Origin: Brevipalpus yothersi
Lineage: Eukaryota > Arthropoda > Arachnida > Trombidiformes > Tenuipalpidae
Reading direction: 5' to 3'
Assembly: GCA_003956705.1 (NCBI GenBank)
Contig: QZCP01000028.1
Location: 94,996-158,995 of the forward strand
DNA length: 64,000 nt
In this document: piece after piece, positions 1-14,800 of the stretch
Position numbering within the stretch: the first letter of the stretch is position 1
Layout of the letters: each line of letters begins with the position of its first letter
Translations under genes and position numbers: made by a program
Notes under the pieces: model-generated
The model's input: the letters and a program-made list of their open reading frames with translations, nothing else
The model's database searches: none
Told to the model about the DNA's origin: nothing

Positions 1-3000
1 CAGGCTATGATAAAGTGTGAAAAATTCTTGTGCATATTCTCCAGCAGAGCCAATATCATCAAGATATCCTGTAAGCATCGTGATCAAATCTTCTCGACGG
101 CCAGGAGTTTGGAATAGAGCTTCCACTAGAGAGCATGCCATTACACGAACTGTTCGCGAGAATTTGTTGAAAAGGACGGATCTTATCCAATTGTTTTCGT
201 GTAGCTTCAGAGGAATTTTGAATTTTCTCTTGCCCAAAGTCTTGTCCATCCATCTATAGTAGTATTTCTCCTGAATGTATAGATAATGAACAAATTCTTT
301 CGTTCTATTTTGATCAGATGTAGCGGACAGAACTGCATTCTTCTTGGCACATCGTTTTTTCCAAGATTCGAAACTATGATTCTCACATTCAGAAAGCCAT
401 TTGTTCAATTTGACAGAGAGCCAATTACCTTGAACTTGGACGGTTGCTATCTGGTCGAGAGATTTCTCCTTATAACGAAGACTTGATGGCGGATTAGGTT
501 TGATCAAATTTATCAACAGTTTCAAGCATGGCAGTGTTATGGACTCTAGAACAGCAGGATTGGTGTAAGATAGACTGATGTTGAACATGAGAAATAGACA
601 ACGAAGTCTTCGTTCCCAGCAAGAATCTTCTCGTTCAAGTGAACAAATCAGTAGGGCAATCTCATGCCTAACATTAGATGTAAGATCATGTCTCTGAGCT
701 GATGGTGACACTAAAGATGCTATTATTTTGAAAACCAACATATCGTTCAGCTGATCTGTGGCTGCTGGATTATCCAAGGTGAGAGTGCACAACAATTGTC
801 TAACCTCTTGTCTGACTGTAGCACTTCCAGTTTTGAGATTGCAATCAACTAGCTCTTGAAGAAGTCCAGAGCTACAGAGAAGTTTTCGATACTTGGTTAG
901 AGTTCCAAGCTTATTCAAAAGTGTTATACAGTGCTTGACAACGGATGAAGCGCATCCATAGCATCTTCCAGAGGCTGAAGATAGTGATACAATCACTTTC
1001 GAGTCCCTTCGAGTGGCTCCCTTTGCTTGTGTTCCAGCTTTAGCAATACTTTCTCGTTGTATATTATCATAGTCCACCAATTCTTTACGTGAGGCAAGCA
1101 CCTTTTGAATTATTTTGCTGAGTTCATCGAAAGAGTTCTTACACTCGACACAATACTTATGAGCAACTTGTTGGATAGCTCTGTTGACATTACTCGATGA
1201 ACTACCAAGAGGAGCATAATTAGGCCCATTACCTGAGCTTCCAGCCCCATTCGGTGAAAGGCCCAGAGCTTCATCAGACATTTTGTCCATGAAACCATGT
1301 TCTTGAATACGAAGCAATAGCAGTTCCAAAGTTGGTTTGTTAGCAATCAGATTTTTGTAGACCCTATCAGCCTTCTCTAACAATGAATTAATTGTTTGCA
1401 CTGTCTTCTTTCGATCTTCTTCATTTTCAATAGGATCAACTGAAAATGTTGGCTTCGCGGTAAGGGTATAATCAAACTTGGCATATTTACTGAATCCACA
1501 TGAGTTGCACAGGAAAGGATCTTTCTCATCATAATTTATTGCTCGACACTTGTGGCATTGGAAAACATTCTCACCACAGTTACCGCAGACACCTGGATTT
1601 GCTGGAACAGAGGCAGAGCATCGAGGACACTAGAAGAGAATGATTTTGAATAGGTTAAATTGATGGATGATTTCAGAGAAAGAGAATATATTACCTGAAG
1701 AGTCTCTGACGATGCTTGAATGTTTTCGTAGAAATCAGCATACTCAATCATCAAATTGCAAGCGATGATTGGAAGAGGGAATTCAATTTTGACCTCAGTT
1801 TGTCCAGGGGCTAGATGACATTTTTTGGCCTTATGCCATATTCCGGTTTTATTCTTCAGTTCAACTACTGAATGAACGGCACGATTGTTGTAGTAGATGT
1901 TCAATGTTTTCACCATTTTAGATCTCTTAATATCTGCAATTCGAAGGGCAATCTTGGATATCGTTTGACTTCCAACCAATTTAACAATCTGAGTGGTCGT
2001 GGTGAACCTCGAGTCCACTTTCACTGACGATAGTTTTATATTGCTGTAACTGACTTCTGGATTGTTGCATACTAAACAAGGCTCAGACTCCAAATAATGT
2101 CCATCAAACTCCACCAAACTTTGCAATGCGTTGTAGAGAGTGGAATTGGGATGATCATTAAGAAGCTTGTTCTGTATTCTCAACACATTCAATGCTTTGT
2201 TGCAGTATTCTACTTCATTGTCCTCAAGTAAATTGGCTCTCAGAGTGAAATATGCCAGTAAATCAACGAATTGTCCAGCTTTGCGGCCATAATTCGGCAC
2301 CTTATCCCAGAGAGACCACAAAATACTCAATAAATGTCGATGTTGCTCTTGATCATCAACTGACTGATAGATGTTAAACAGGAGAGAGTGAGTTTGAACA
2401 CGTAATGAAGAAAGATTAGATTCTAACAAGAAACACTGAATAAATTGGTAAAGTAGTTTATGGTCCAATAGATTTATGAATTGGTAAGCCAACTGAGTGG
2501 CCAAGGCACTTTGCTCTCTTGTCGTGGAATCAGAATCATTCAATGAAAGAGACAATGATGAGCCTCCTTGGAGAATGGTCACAGGAACTTTGATTCCACC
2601 TTCTGGAGGCTTGACTGTTTGTGTTGATGCTGGCTTACAGAGTGCATATTGCAAAAGTTGTAGAACAGTTGGTGATACTCCTTCGTCAAGGAGAAAACTG
2701 ATCTGTAAGAGGAACGTCAACACAGAGGTATCTTGACAAAATTTCTGCCAGTTGAGAGTTCTCGAAGAGGCTATGTCACAACAAGCTTTAAGATGCTCAA
2801 TCAGAACAATGGTTGAGTCATAGGAGAGAGAAATTATAACTCCTTGGCCCATAGACTCAGGAGAATCAATGAATCCTCCTGAACGGCAGATCTTTTTGAT
2901 TTCATTCACATGATAGTCTAAGGCAAAGAAGTCACGAATCTGACGATATTTATCTTTGGAGCCACAGATGAAAGATAGAAGTTTGCGAACTTGCTTTCTG

Positions 3001-6000
3001 ATGAAAGGAGTGAGCTGCATCATCATAAATTCACACAAGATTTCTGACCAGATCTGAGGGAATACGACTTGCTTGGAAGCATTCAGTGAGTTGGATATCT
3101 TCTTGACTTGATAGGGAATTCTGAGAACCATTTCAGTGAGAAGATGAGGATAGGCTTCGAAAATATCATCTGCATGACCCTTGACGTATTGTTTCATAAA
3201 GAATGGAGTCATATCAGGAGAAGGCAATAAATTCTTAGGTTTCAGTGGGGCAGTTGATGCTGGAGTTCCACCTTGACTAGTTTGAATGTAAGGTTGATTT
3301 GGCGAATGAGAAGAGCTATCAGATTCACTCTGGAGGCTCTTCCAATATCTGCGCAGATTGATTAAAGTTGTTAAACATAAATCCAGAGTTTCAGATGAGA
3401 TGAGGGATTGAGCAGTCAGTAGGGGACACAGTCCAAACATCGAGTTATCACTCGAAGATCCTTTGGAAGAACTGCTCTTCGTTTTCATTCCTGACATAAG
3501 AATACTGAGGAACCGCATCAAAATCAATTTGACCTCATTATCTGGAGCTCTTTGGGTGATCCTCCAATCTTCACGAGCACCTTGATGGAGTTCATTTATG
3601 AGAGCGTTTAGAAGAGACATGAACACAGCCTTATCTTTCTCAACTGAACAGTCAAGATCTGATGCGAGCATAAGTATGACTTGCATGGTCGGAATACAAT
3701 GGATTCCCCCAATGCCACGGATTTCTGACAAATTATCCACAAGCTTTTCCAGAAGATAGAGACGGATATTATGGAGTTTCTGATTGGTAGTATTGAGATG
3801 CTCAATCTCCGTAATATCAGAACCTTGTTCTTGATTCTCACGAGCTTGGGCTTTTGAAGCATTCACTGTCGCCTCATCACCATAAGCAGAACTTCTTCCG
3901 CTGACATTATGCTCGCCAATAATTGACTCTACTCCACTTGCACCACTTTCTGAACCACCTCCATCAACAGCAGGCTCTGGCTCGTTGACAACAGGGCTCG
4001 TTCTTAGAGTAGAGCCATCGGTTGCTGCTGTGCTTCCTTCATCATCAGAGGCAGCAGATGCTGTAGTGTCAGAATAGTGGGAGCGATCTTGATTGACTGG
4101 AAAAAGTTGAGGATTATTTAAATTATTTGAGAGATTATTAAAGAAGGAAAGTTTATTCCCTGAACTAGAATGTATTTCGAGGTAGTCAACTCACCTGAAT
4201 AAACATCTCGATCTTCCAAACTGGCCACACGCTGTGGAGTTGCAGCGGCACCAGCAACAGAATTTGCAGCCTGCTCGATCAAAGGTATTCCACGAGCACC
4301 CGGGACATCCTGACTCAGACTTAATGCGATTGCCAACTCGACCATAGCTTCATCATCAGCATCCGCATTTAGGTCTAGGAGTGGAGCGAAAGGAGCTGTA
4401 GCATTTATCATTAGTTCATCCACTCCTCGTGCAGCTGCGGCTACTTGTTCGGGAAGAGCAATAAATTCAAATTGGGGCTGGAGAAGGTTTTCCTGGGCAA
4501 AGACATCAATACTACTGCCTTGGGAGCCTTGACTTCCCTGACTGCCTTGATTGGCAAGAGCCGAACGATTTGAGGGAGGAATTGCACTCATCTTTGACTC
4601 GTTCTGGTGGACACTTGTTGAAATTTCACAGAGAGGTGGAGATGGTATGAATACTTTTCGCTTTCGTGTCTTTGGGCGAAGCAAACGAATGAAGGATTGC
4701 TTGGCGCCAAAACTTATAACAGGATTTCTACATAGGAAAAGTTTCATGAGAAGGTTGGACGCAGTACCAATGTTATTCAAATCGATTAAGGCAAAAGATA
4801 GAATTATTTCGACCAGGGACTGCACAGTAGCTTCAACGTGAACTAATCCAGATGAGCCAACTGAGGTGAGTAGCGGATTTTTGGGTCTCATACAGTAGAG
4901 TTTCCAGAAGGTTTCGCTCAAATAATTCAAGAATGTTTCTCCAGTGTAAGATTCTTTACAGGATGCTTCAACGAAAGATACAGATCGTCCTGAGCTGCCA
5001 GCAGAACTTCGCGAGTGTTTGGAAGGATCTAATTTCAATCTGGAGCTGAGATCTGTACAGCTACTGCTGCTTGGTATATCAGCTTCACTCTGATCTTTAT
5101 TTTGAGATTGTAGCTGAGCATTCTTAGCAATGGTGTTAGCCAGGCATTCACTGAATTTGGTCAAATTTTCAGGCCTAGAAATCGCAATAGATTTTGTGAC
5201 TGTGATCAGACGATAGAAAGCTTCACCATCAAGTTCACCCAACCGATTTGCTTCGGTAAGAGAGCTGATGACGTAGTTAAGTATTGCATTATCCCGATGA
5301 TTATTGTAAGATGAACGATTTGAATGAAGGGTCAGGAGTAGATTTTTGATATTCTGCTGGACAGAAACTGGGAAAGGATAGATCATCAGATCAGTCACTA
5401 ATTCAAGAGCTGATTGACGGAGACGCTGGTTCGCTTCCGATGTTACTTCAGCAACCCTCAATGTGAATGTTCCTTCCAGAACTTCCAGCATACAGCTTAG
5501 CAAGCGGTCAAGCGATGTTATCGCCATTGGATATGGTGATGCTAAGCTCATTACCTCCAGATCAGATATGCTTTGGAATGAATAAGGTGGTAAACCTATC
5601 GTGGGAATATTTTCACTATCTTCCTCAGGCCATGAGAAAGACTCTTTGGTCTTCCCATAAATTTTTATCGAGTCTACCATGGTGATGTTGTTGGGATCTC
5701 CACTTGTTCCAAAGAAAATGGTCAACTTCTTATCTGCCATCAGAGATTCCTCTCTGGTCAATGGAAAATCATACCAACGATTACGAGTGAGATAAACGTA
5801 AATTGATCGACCAAAAATTTCAATATAAGAAGGCGCTTTGTTAATATCTTGTGATCCGACTAGAATTCGAGCCCCCACGATGACCATAGAGGGATCATTG
5901 TTGGTGACTTCAATCGTAAATCCACCTAGTTTAGTACTAGCGACATACATTCTATTGGAGTTGAGTCGCTCTTTCAATTGTTGCGTGTTATACATTTGTA

Positions 6001-9000
6001 ACACATCATTACCCCCAAACTCAATGTCAGTTAGAGAGATACAATGTTCGAAGAAGTCGATTGGAAAATTCGCAGCTCCTGAAGATGGCTGGTTAGAGGA
6101 ACTGGCGGAAGTGGAAGGTAAAGGCTTGACTGACTTACTGGATTTACGCTTCTTAGCTGAGCGAGGACTAGACGAATAAGTTCCCAAATTTGAGCTATAA
6201 GAAGAGCAGAGGGATGGACGGAGCCAGTAGTTGGTGGTATCAGAAGCCATGTAGATTCTTAGACTTCCATCTTCACACAGAAGAACCAAAGTTGTTCGAG
6301 GTTCTCCATAAGAAGTGTTGTGTCTGACTGCTACCATATCAGTTATCTTTGATTTGCTGCTAGACAAATGAATTTCTTGAACCAAAACAGTATTCGGTTT
6401 GATCATAAAAATAACAGGATTGTTAGATTGTTGGGCCATAGCGCAGACCAATCCTGGATGCCCTTGAATTTCTGACCATTGGCACAGAGGCTGAGGAGTT
6501 GGTGGACCATTGGACACTGTTTGTGGACTGTTTTTCTGATTTGATGGAGTTCCATTACCGAGTGTTGTGGGAGCACTAGATGTGAATTCGATTGGGAATA
6601 GGTTGACAAGGTCAGTCACCATTTCACTCATCGGACACATGAAGCTTGTACCATTCACATAACTTAAGAATAATAGTTGCAAAGTGTGAGAATAGTAGAT
6701 GGATGTACCCCCAGAGTTGATGAGCCCACCCGTAGTTTCACGTATATCAGGATGTTTGACATCAATAAGATTCGTTACATAGAATGGCCCATGGCGATAA
6801 GAGGATTCATCACTCAGAATTTGGGCATAAATGTGACCTGCAGAAGAGATGATGACTACATAACGAGCATTTTCCGTTATGACGAAAGTACAATCGCGAA
6901 TTTTGCCAGATGGTAAGAGGAAAAAGTATTGAGGAAGGGACACGTTGACACTCAGATCATATATTTTGACAAAATCGACAGTGATCAATGCCAAGTCTGT
7001 CTGAGTTCCAGGAATCCAAGAAGACTTGATGAGGTAATTTCCAGTTTCGAGTGCAGGATGAAGAAGTAAATGGCCTGAAACGTTTCCACTAGGATTGAAT
7101 GTTAAAACATGACAATCCTTGAGTCCACAGACAGCTAGATAATCTTCATTACAAGAGTTAGATGCCATCGATAATACGGTGAATGGAATCGGAGCCGATG
7201 AGAGACGTGATAAAGTGAACTTCTTCTTCGAGCAATCAGCTTGCTTCAAGAGTGTAGATAATTGAAGAAGGGTGATCTTTCCTTTCTCATGACTAACAGC
7301 AAGATGCTGTCGTTTACCGAAAGAAGATACAAGAGAGCACATTGCGACCCTTCGAATGACGTTGGAAGCGATAAGCTGTCGGATGGTTTGTCCTTGTTCA
7401 CCCGTATAGTTCAAGCGCACATTTTCGAATGCCCCTTCTTGAGAGCCTAGAGTAGGAACCATTAATTGCTCACTGGATTCGATGGTTTTTGCCATCTCGT
7501 GAAGTTCTTTCAAAGCTTTTTTAGCTCTTATCGAACTTCCAATTGGTGAATTGTTCTGGCATTTTCTGATAATTGATGGTGCTGTGTACTCGAGAAGCTC
7601 TAGAAGTGTTGAGGTAACATTTTGGTTAGAGAGTAGGATGAGCAGCTCATTTTTCCTGGATTGTAGTTGACGAGAAAGAATTTGATGTCTCATCTGATCC
7701 TCAGATATAGCTTGCCTTTTTTGTCCATCTTCTCCAACAGTTTCACCTTCTGGAGAGGATGCTCGACGTCTCACGTTAGAAGTAGGATTGCTAGAACCAT
7801 CCTGAGAATTAGGATATGCTGGCAATCTGTAAGTTGCCGCCTGCTCTGATAAGTTACTGATTGGAGTTCTTTTCGTCAGAGCCATACAAGAGCCATCTTT
7901 TTTAGCTCCACAATCACAGAAAAATGATCCGAACTTAGCGAACGTAACATCATGATCTTTGTGACAAACTTTGGCACACACAGTACAAACGCCTACTCCA
8001 TCAACCATTTTACAGGTATGACAATGGTACCAATGTTGGTTCATGAATTCTTTTTGAGTGATTGTAAAGGTACACAGCTTGTTGCAAAGCGAGTCTTCAT
8101 CTGATTCTTCTCCAGCAGATTCATCATCATCCTGACAATTCATCTCATCCATCCATTCAGATTCGAAGTCCAAACCACAAGTTACCCCTGTGTCGGTGTC
8201 AAAAGGTGATGAAGCTCGGCAAGATGAAGCAGTTTCATTGCACAAGATTTTGAGTGCTTCAAAAACATCCGAAAAATAGGAAAGAATGTAGGAAGTTGTC
8301 TCAATCATGACTTGATGACGACCGAAAGATACGCCTCCTTCGAGTTTTTCCAAGACTTCTTTTTTTGATAGATATTCACCAGCCATTTCAAGCCAAACAA
8401 AAGCAGCTTTGATTAGCTCAAGATGACCATTTCCCATACCAGCGCTAGCTAAGGTAGTCATTGTTGCAAGTAAGTCAGGAAAACCTCGAGCATCAAGCGT
8501 GCTTGAGAGAACCACTGAGGCTATTGGGATTAAGGCAGATAGAAAAGCTCCTGCTACTTCTTCATCAACTGCGGAGTTATCTTTCACAATGTATGATGTA
8601 AGACTCTGTAGAGCTTGCCGATTCTCTTGATACATGGATAGTGAACTTTCCCCAATAGTCTCATCTCGATTGAAGAACAGTTTACTTAGCCATGCTTGTA
8701 GGTACTTCTCGTTTTCTTGTGGTGTGAAGGAGCTCAGTTTAGTTAGAGATGAACAAAGTCGAACAAGACTGATGTTGTCCGGATTTTTCTCAGTTTGTTC
8801 GAAAAGTTTGACAAAAAATTTCAAAACTTTGCTAGCAAAAGCAGAGGAAAGATTCTTTTTCGATGCTGCACAAATCAGATCAATCGGACTGCGAGTGTCT
8901 TTAGAGAGTTCTTGATCAGATGTATCAGTATCACTATCACAGAAGAATTTCTCCAGAGCATTCTGACCTGGAGTCAATTCAAGTAGTCCTTCAACGAACT

Positions 9001-12000
9001 TGATACATTCTATTGATATTTTCTCATCAACATACGGAATATAGTTCATCAGAATATCGTAACAATGACGTAGAGCCTCTGTATAAATTGTACATAAGTA
9101 CTCATCGCTCTCCTTAGAGCCCCAGATACTTTCAATGGCCTGATTACATTGATTATTGAAACTTTCCAATGTCAAGTCAAGACCAAGTGGAACCAGTATT
9201 CTCGAAAAGTCTTCGGTCATTAAACTTTGATGGTGGTTACTAGAGCACGAGCCATTGCTGGTGGACCATAGGTATATTTCCTCAGTTGCTTTGAGAAGGG
9301 TGCACGTTACTCGCTTGAGGCTGGCGTTTGAATAAATCAGACATGTTTCGTTGGAGGAATAGTTGCTTGCTAGACTGTTGAAATGGAAATTTTGTAGAGC
9401 GAGAGCTATCGTTTCAGATGGAATGGTAGAGGAAGTGAATTCTCTACGCCATGGACAAGAACCACCAGAGATATCTGATTCGATCGGGATATTATTCCAT
9501 CTATCAACAGCCTTCACCAAAGGACGAGGCAGATAACTCACAACAGCAATAGAAAATGGAGCAAGTTTGCACAGAGGTTTCACCGCAGTCATTCGAAGCA
9601 GTGCATTGTGTGCCTGGAGAGTTTTGATGTTCTTCGGTGAATCATCTTCAACGAAATGCAGAATATTCCATCGAATGTAGGAATAGAATTGCTTCACAAT
9701 CTGAACCATCTGAGGAAGTAATTCAATTGCACACTGTCTAGCGTCATTGACGTTAGTTAACAGAGGATCAGCTGGCTCTCGTCTGCTGGTGGGTCCATCG
9801 TTCAAATTAAGGCATTCATCCAAAGCAATCATTGTTCTCACAACCAATGCTTCTAGAACAAACATATCAAATAATTTGGGTAACTCATTCAATTTAACAG
9901 GTTGATTATCATTCTTTGCTTTCGAATCATTGAGAAGATGACCAGTGAAATATTTCAAGATTTTGACAACTGATGTCAAAGATCCAGCGTTCTGGAAAAT
10001 ATTATCAAGAATTACTTCCGGTTTGATTGAAGGATGTCCTTGAACCAATTTTGTGAGCATATCTCGTATCCAATTGTAGAACACTTTGCTGTTCGTTATG
10101 CGAGGAATCCATATGAGTGAGTGTAATATTTTGTGGCCTTGAGCCATGAAGTCACCCGAAATGAATGATTCAAGATACTTTAAGGAGGGAGGCATTTGGA
10201 GAAGTATTCGCCAAGCAACATTGAAACAATATTGAACTGAACAAACACCAAAGTAAGAGAGACGCTTAGAGCTAGGATCATGATTACTCAGATCAAGCTG
10301 AGTGCCAACCAGTAGACACTGTACAAGAGAATCATATAAGGCATCATAACTCAGCAGATCGGTGTTGAGACCTCCGAGTGCAAAATTAACTGCCATTCCA
10401 TCGAGTTTTGGTATTTCTTTTCCCAAATTTCCTTCAACACTCATGAGATGATAGAATCGAGGTTTGATATTTTGAATTATGCAATTCTCATCGAGATAAC
10501 TCTTTTTCACATAATAGGTCTCGATCTCTCTACAATCAAAGTAGAGCTTATAACCAGTGAGAGTGGTCGTTTCTTTACTAGAACCACCACTTCCGTCTTT
10601 ATCACGTCGAGAAAGAATGAGGGAATGACATTTGAGTAGATTGTTATCCACATGATCGATCAATGATCTTGGAGGCTCATAGAAACATCTCATCATGTAT
10701 TCAAAGAAATGCAATGTTCTTGCCAAAAAATGAATCTGGTAATCTTTCATGAGCTCCAGTACAGAGCGTGAAACATCAACAAGAGTCTGGGAAAGCATCA
10801 GAAGTACATGCTTCCGCTGGAGAAGTTTCAAATTGTGGAAGATGAATAGCAATAGCTGAGCGTGCTCAACGTTTAGGTCTTCTATCTCACTGACATCTTC
10901 ATCGAAGTTGCCCAGGATCAATTTTTTCAGATGATTCAGAACACTTTGCCAGATACACATGGATGGTGCATTCAAATCAGAACGAAGTTCATCTTTTTCC
11001 CGTCTCTGTCGTAGAAGCAATATCTGAGCCAAAATTGAGAGCGATCGAGGAGGAATATTCAAAGGCCATAGGTTGCCCATATTTTGACTTGGATTGATGC
11101 CTAACTGAGTCAATAAGGTGGTTTGTAATCGATTGGAAAGCATACCAGTTGCAATCAGATTGTGCATTGATGTTTTCAAAACGCGAGAAAACTCTTGATA
11201 AGGTCCTACAGAGTATCCAATGTTTTCTCTATCAAGGTCCTTGACAATATTAGCGAAAATTACAATCTGTTGATCAGTGAGAGTGGCACGCAAATACTGG
11301 CGAAGACTTTCAATTTCAGAGCAAACAAAATATTTGTTGAAAAGTTCCAGAATTTGCATAGCCAAGAGAAGATTATTGTGGAATTCTTTCTTCTCAGAAT
11401 TGAAATCATGGGCGTAAGATGGTGATCTTGGCTTGATACTGCCAGATTTATTACTTTCATGATCTCGATTCTCGTCTTTTTCACTGAACAACTGCTTCAA
11501 AATTGGCTCGGAATCTTCATCACGACTAGAATCATCTGAACTAAGCCAGTAATCATCATCAAGATCACTAGTTTGAGCTTGATTGCTAACTTCAATGGCT
11601 TGATCGCTAGCAGCTGATGATATAACTGACTGGCTGAGCACCACATTGGATGTACTGATTGGATTCTTTAGAGAACGTAGAGAGCCGGCTCTTCGGTAGC
11701 TAACAGATGCGAGACTAAACAAGAGATTAACCATATTAACATTGGACATGAGCATTTCGATACGTTGCCATGCTGAATAGGTGCCGAACTTGTTGAGCTT
11801 GAAGGAATTTGATGATCCAGATGCTAGTTTTTCAATGCGAACGTTGCTCGAAACAAGACCGATCTCTTGTTTCAGATCCTCCAAGAGGGATGAGAGGGTA
11901 AACACAGCATGAGATGCTAATGGTATGCAAAGGGTGGAGTAGCCTCCCTTGAATCTAGCTGGTTCTTGAGGAGCTGTAGTTTGTCCTGACTCACGATTGT

Positions 12001-13535
12001 GGTTCTTTGATGGATTAAGGTTCAAAATATACTTTACACCACTTAAAAGCATCCAACATGCGAAAAGATGGGTATTCTGGCAGACATTTCCACCAACTCG
12101 CACCGAATTTTTCATGACTTGAAGAACTTTGAAATAAATTTTTATACTGGAATTAATCAATTCCATGATCATTGTCATCTCACTATCCTGCTCCAAATCC
12201 GGTGAATCCTGGGACGATGATGATCCAGTACCTTTTTGTGTGGTTGGTGAAACGGATTCGGCAGAACTACTGGACCGAGTGGACATATTATTTAAATTGA
12301 GGATTGAAGAAGCGGTTACCATAGATAAGGATATGTAAAGACACGTTTGAATAACGGTTGTCACTTTGTTCAACCTATCTTCTGTAAGAGGCTCCAAAAT
12401 AGGTAAACTTAGAGCCCCTCTGATAATTTCATATTCCTTGACGAGGGCTTTACAGTTTTTCATAAATGTCAGGGCATCTTGCACTGTTGAAGGTAATTTA
12501 AGAGGTGCTCCTTCTTCTGCTGCATGGACGGGCTGAGCATATAATGTCATTAATGGTAAGCTCAAGATAAAGTCCAACGTAATATTGGCCACTCCAAGTT
12601 GTTGGAGAATAAGGAGGTTTTTGGCAAATAATAAAGACTAGGAGGAGAAAACAAAGCATATATTGGAAAATTGACATGAGCAATAAATTAGGTCAACAAC
12701 TCACCTTACTATCTTGCGTTTGAGAGAAATTCGATTGGGATCCTACGGTTTTTTCGTAATCAGAATAATCTCGCCTATTTAGGTCTACAATTGGTGTCAT
12801 CAATTGTTCGATCAACAAATCACAGGTATGATCTAGACGGATTCTCTTCAATTCTTTACCATCTTCACCTCCGTCACCAGATCGACTAGTAGATATATGG
12901 CTCCTGTCAACATCCGCACTCTGTCTGGGACTTAATTCTGTAGGAACTTTGCTGGACTTGAGCACCGCACAGATGGATATTATATCTGATTTCGTTAGTG
13001 GTGGGATATCATCACAGAGACTTTGAAGAAGGGTGATCAACTGGATCTTGGTCAAAATGCTGCGTTCATTGCAGGATTGTAGATAATGAAGAATATACTG
13101 AATTAGGATGGAGCAAGCATTCGATGTTAACTGTACTTGACTCTTTGGTATTGCAGAAGCATTGGAAATTATACAGTTGGTGGACAGAGCAACAAATGGT
13201 GCAAAAAAACCAATATGCTCACTATTCAAGCTCAATTCAAAATTCAATATATACGGCTCCATATTGAGAATAGTTTTGACCAGATTGTGAATATCATGCT
13301 TGGTAAGATTATTAACTGGCTGCATTTGTAATAGAGGTAGTATGGAATAGCTGAGGTTGGCCGAAATATCCATGGTAGCATTTCCATTATTAGGACCACC
13401 TAAAATTCCACCATTACCAGTGTTACCACCACCACCACCAGCACCTGGATTACCAGATATACTACCCATTGCTCCGGTGGTTCCACTGGGATGTTGTTGA
13501 TCACTAGAAGAGGCTTCCTCTTCACCAGTGGTCAT
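1..13535 (-). CDS. UBR4: E3 ubiquitin-protein ligase UBR4 (purity of essence/pushover homolog), partial, C-terminus missing
   Basis: Four exons read on the minus strand: 13535-12705, 12637-4195, 4096-1695 and 1629-1 (continues past the window). Phases agree (0, 1, 0) and the introns are only 65-98 bp. The 4,435 codons present cover most of a protein that is about 5,200 aa in human. Visible landmarks: a glycine-rich disordered N-terminus; a UBR box at about residues 1795-1865 with its Cys/His zinc ligands (CHTC, CTVC, CHKDHD, FCDCGA); a following propeller-like region; and, at the start of the last exon, a run of CxxC pairs (CPRCSAS, CGNCGENVFQCHKC, CNSCGF) followed by DPIENEEDRKK, closely matching animal UBR4. 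The C-terminal catalytic module lies outside. Family role: N-degron recognition and ubiquitination, with a large scaffold interacting with calmodulin. The start ATG at 13535 is the first in the frame. Identity is secure; splice sites are inferred by hand. Confidence 0.95.
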
Positions 13536-14476
13536 GATGAAGATGGTATTGTTGTTGTTGCAGTCTCAAGGAGAGAAGATGATGATGATGATGATGAGGA
13601 GGATGATGATACGGAACGAATGAATTTTTCAATTGATGATAAACAGTGACAAATTTTCACATTCTTTCCCTTGTACTCATGAGAAGAGTCTCAATACATC
13701 ATTTTCCAATCAATCACCACACCAGAAAGTAAATTCAAATTCAACAATACACTCTAGGGATTAAGGTGAATATTGGACATTATCAGAAAAAAAACACTTG
13801 TCAATTGTTTATGTGTGGGCACCAAAAAAAAATACAGGTTTACGGTGAAAGAAACTGACAAGAGAGAGAGAGAGAGAGAAGGATCACAAAATTTAAATCC
13901 CTTTTTGACAAGATGGTGGTACACTCCAGCATACACGTGAATGAAGAAATAGCAGAATACAAGAAAAAAAAATTAAAATGAACAATTCCAATCAAATGGG
14001 GGGTGATAATGATGATAATAATAATAATCCCAAATCAAGAATGTTTGCCTACAGCTTATTCAATGGAAAAGGCTTTTGAGCGTGCAACTTGCTTGTGTGT
14101 ACTTGCTCTCAATGCTTTTTAATGCTTTTAATGTTCATGCTCAATGTTGATGATATGTACTGTTGAGCACAGTCATACAGAGGACGTTTCAGTTAAACGA
14201 TTAGGTAATTAATGAATGAGTAAAAATTGCAAGATTTGCATTAATTTGAGTGGGGGAGAAAAAAATTGTGGAGAAGAAAAAATTGAGGAGCAGAAAATTG
14301 CATTAATTTTATTCAAACAACAATGAAGCCATTTCTAACATTGTGACTCTCTACACGATTAGACAATGTTGACTTCAGGGTTAAGATTTGATCTAACTAG
14401 ATAGAGAGAAGAGATTTTCTTTCTCATAATGGTAATATATATATTTAGGGTATCTTGGTGGATGTCCCATGGTCCA
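13536..14476. other. Spacer between UBR4 start and ATP5MK stop; probable UBR4 promoter/5' UTR
   Basis: No gene is seen. It holds short simple repeats: a GAT-type run at about 13577-13606, a GA run at about 13861-13880, and a GAT/AAT run near 14008-14028. As both flanking genes read leftwards, this stretch should contain the UBR4 promoter and 5' UTR and the 3' UTR of ATP5MK. No clear TATA or other core element was recognised. Confidence 0.5.
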
Positions 14477-14656
14477 CTACTTGGATGGATCCTTCTTCTT
14501 CTTTCCCATGGTAAAGTAGGCAATGGTACCAAAAAAAAGTGTCAATGATGTTATCGACACATTTTGTCTTCCACGCCGGGTATATGTGTTATAATATTTG
14601 GAGAAACCTTTAAATTGCGATTCATCAATCGGCGCACCACCTTCACCACCAGCCAT
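14477..14656 (-). CDS. ATP5MK: ATP synthase membrane subunit K (DAPIT/USMG5), 59 aa
   Basis: A single short ORF starting at the ATG at 14656 (an upstream in-frame TTG is not needed). The protein has the DAPIT signature: FKGFSKYYNTYTRRGR, a single hydrophobic segment (about residues 33-50), and a short lysine-rich tail. Length (59 aa) equals the family norm of about 58 aa. In animals DAPIT is a small inner-mitochondrial-membrane subunit of the F1Fo ATP synthase that supports dimerisation. The 3' end of a same-strand retrotransposon lies about 95 bp upstream of its start codon, so the native promoter may be displaced, or the element may supply 5' UTR sequence. No intron is seen in the coding part. 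Confidence 0.88.
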   Translation of the reverse strand: MAGGEGGAPIDESQFKGFSKYYNTYTRRGRQNVSITSLTLFFGTIAYFTMGKKKKDPSK

Positions 14657-14739
14657 ATTGCGGTCGAACAAGGGGATTAATTATTTCGATAAACCAGAAA
14701 AATGGGTGCCTCAAACATACACAGCACTTAACTGAACCA

Positions 14740-14749
14740 AATTTAATTT
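14740..14749. repeat. Candidate target-site duplication, left copy
   Basis: The 10-mer AATTTAATTT occurs here and again at 19746-19755, on both sides of the retrotransposon. It is AT-only and therefore could match by chance, but both positions fit the expected outer limits (just past the AATAAA-bearing 3' end, and about 160 bp before the first ATG). Confidence 0.35.
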
Positions 14750-14800
14750 GTGTCGATGTTTTTTTGAAAGACAATCTTTTTTATTTGAAAAGTTTAGTGT

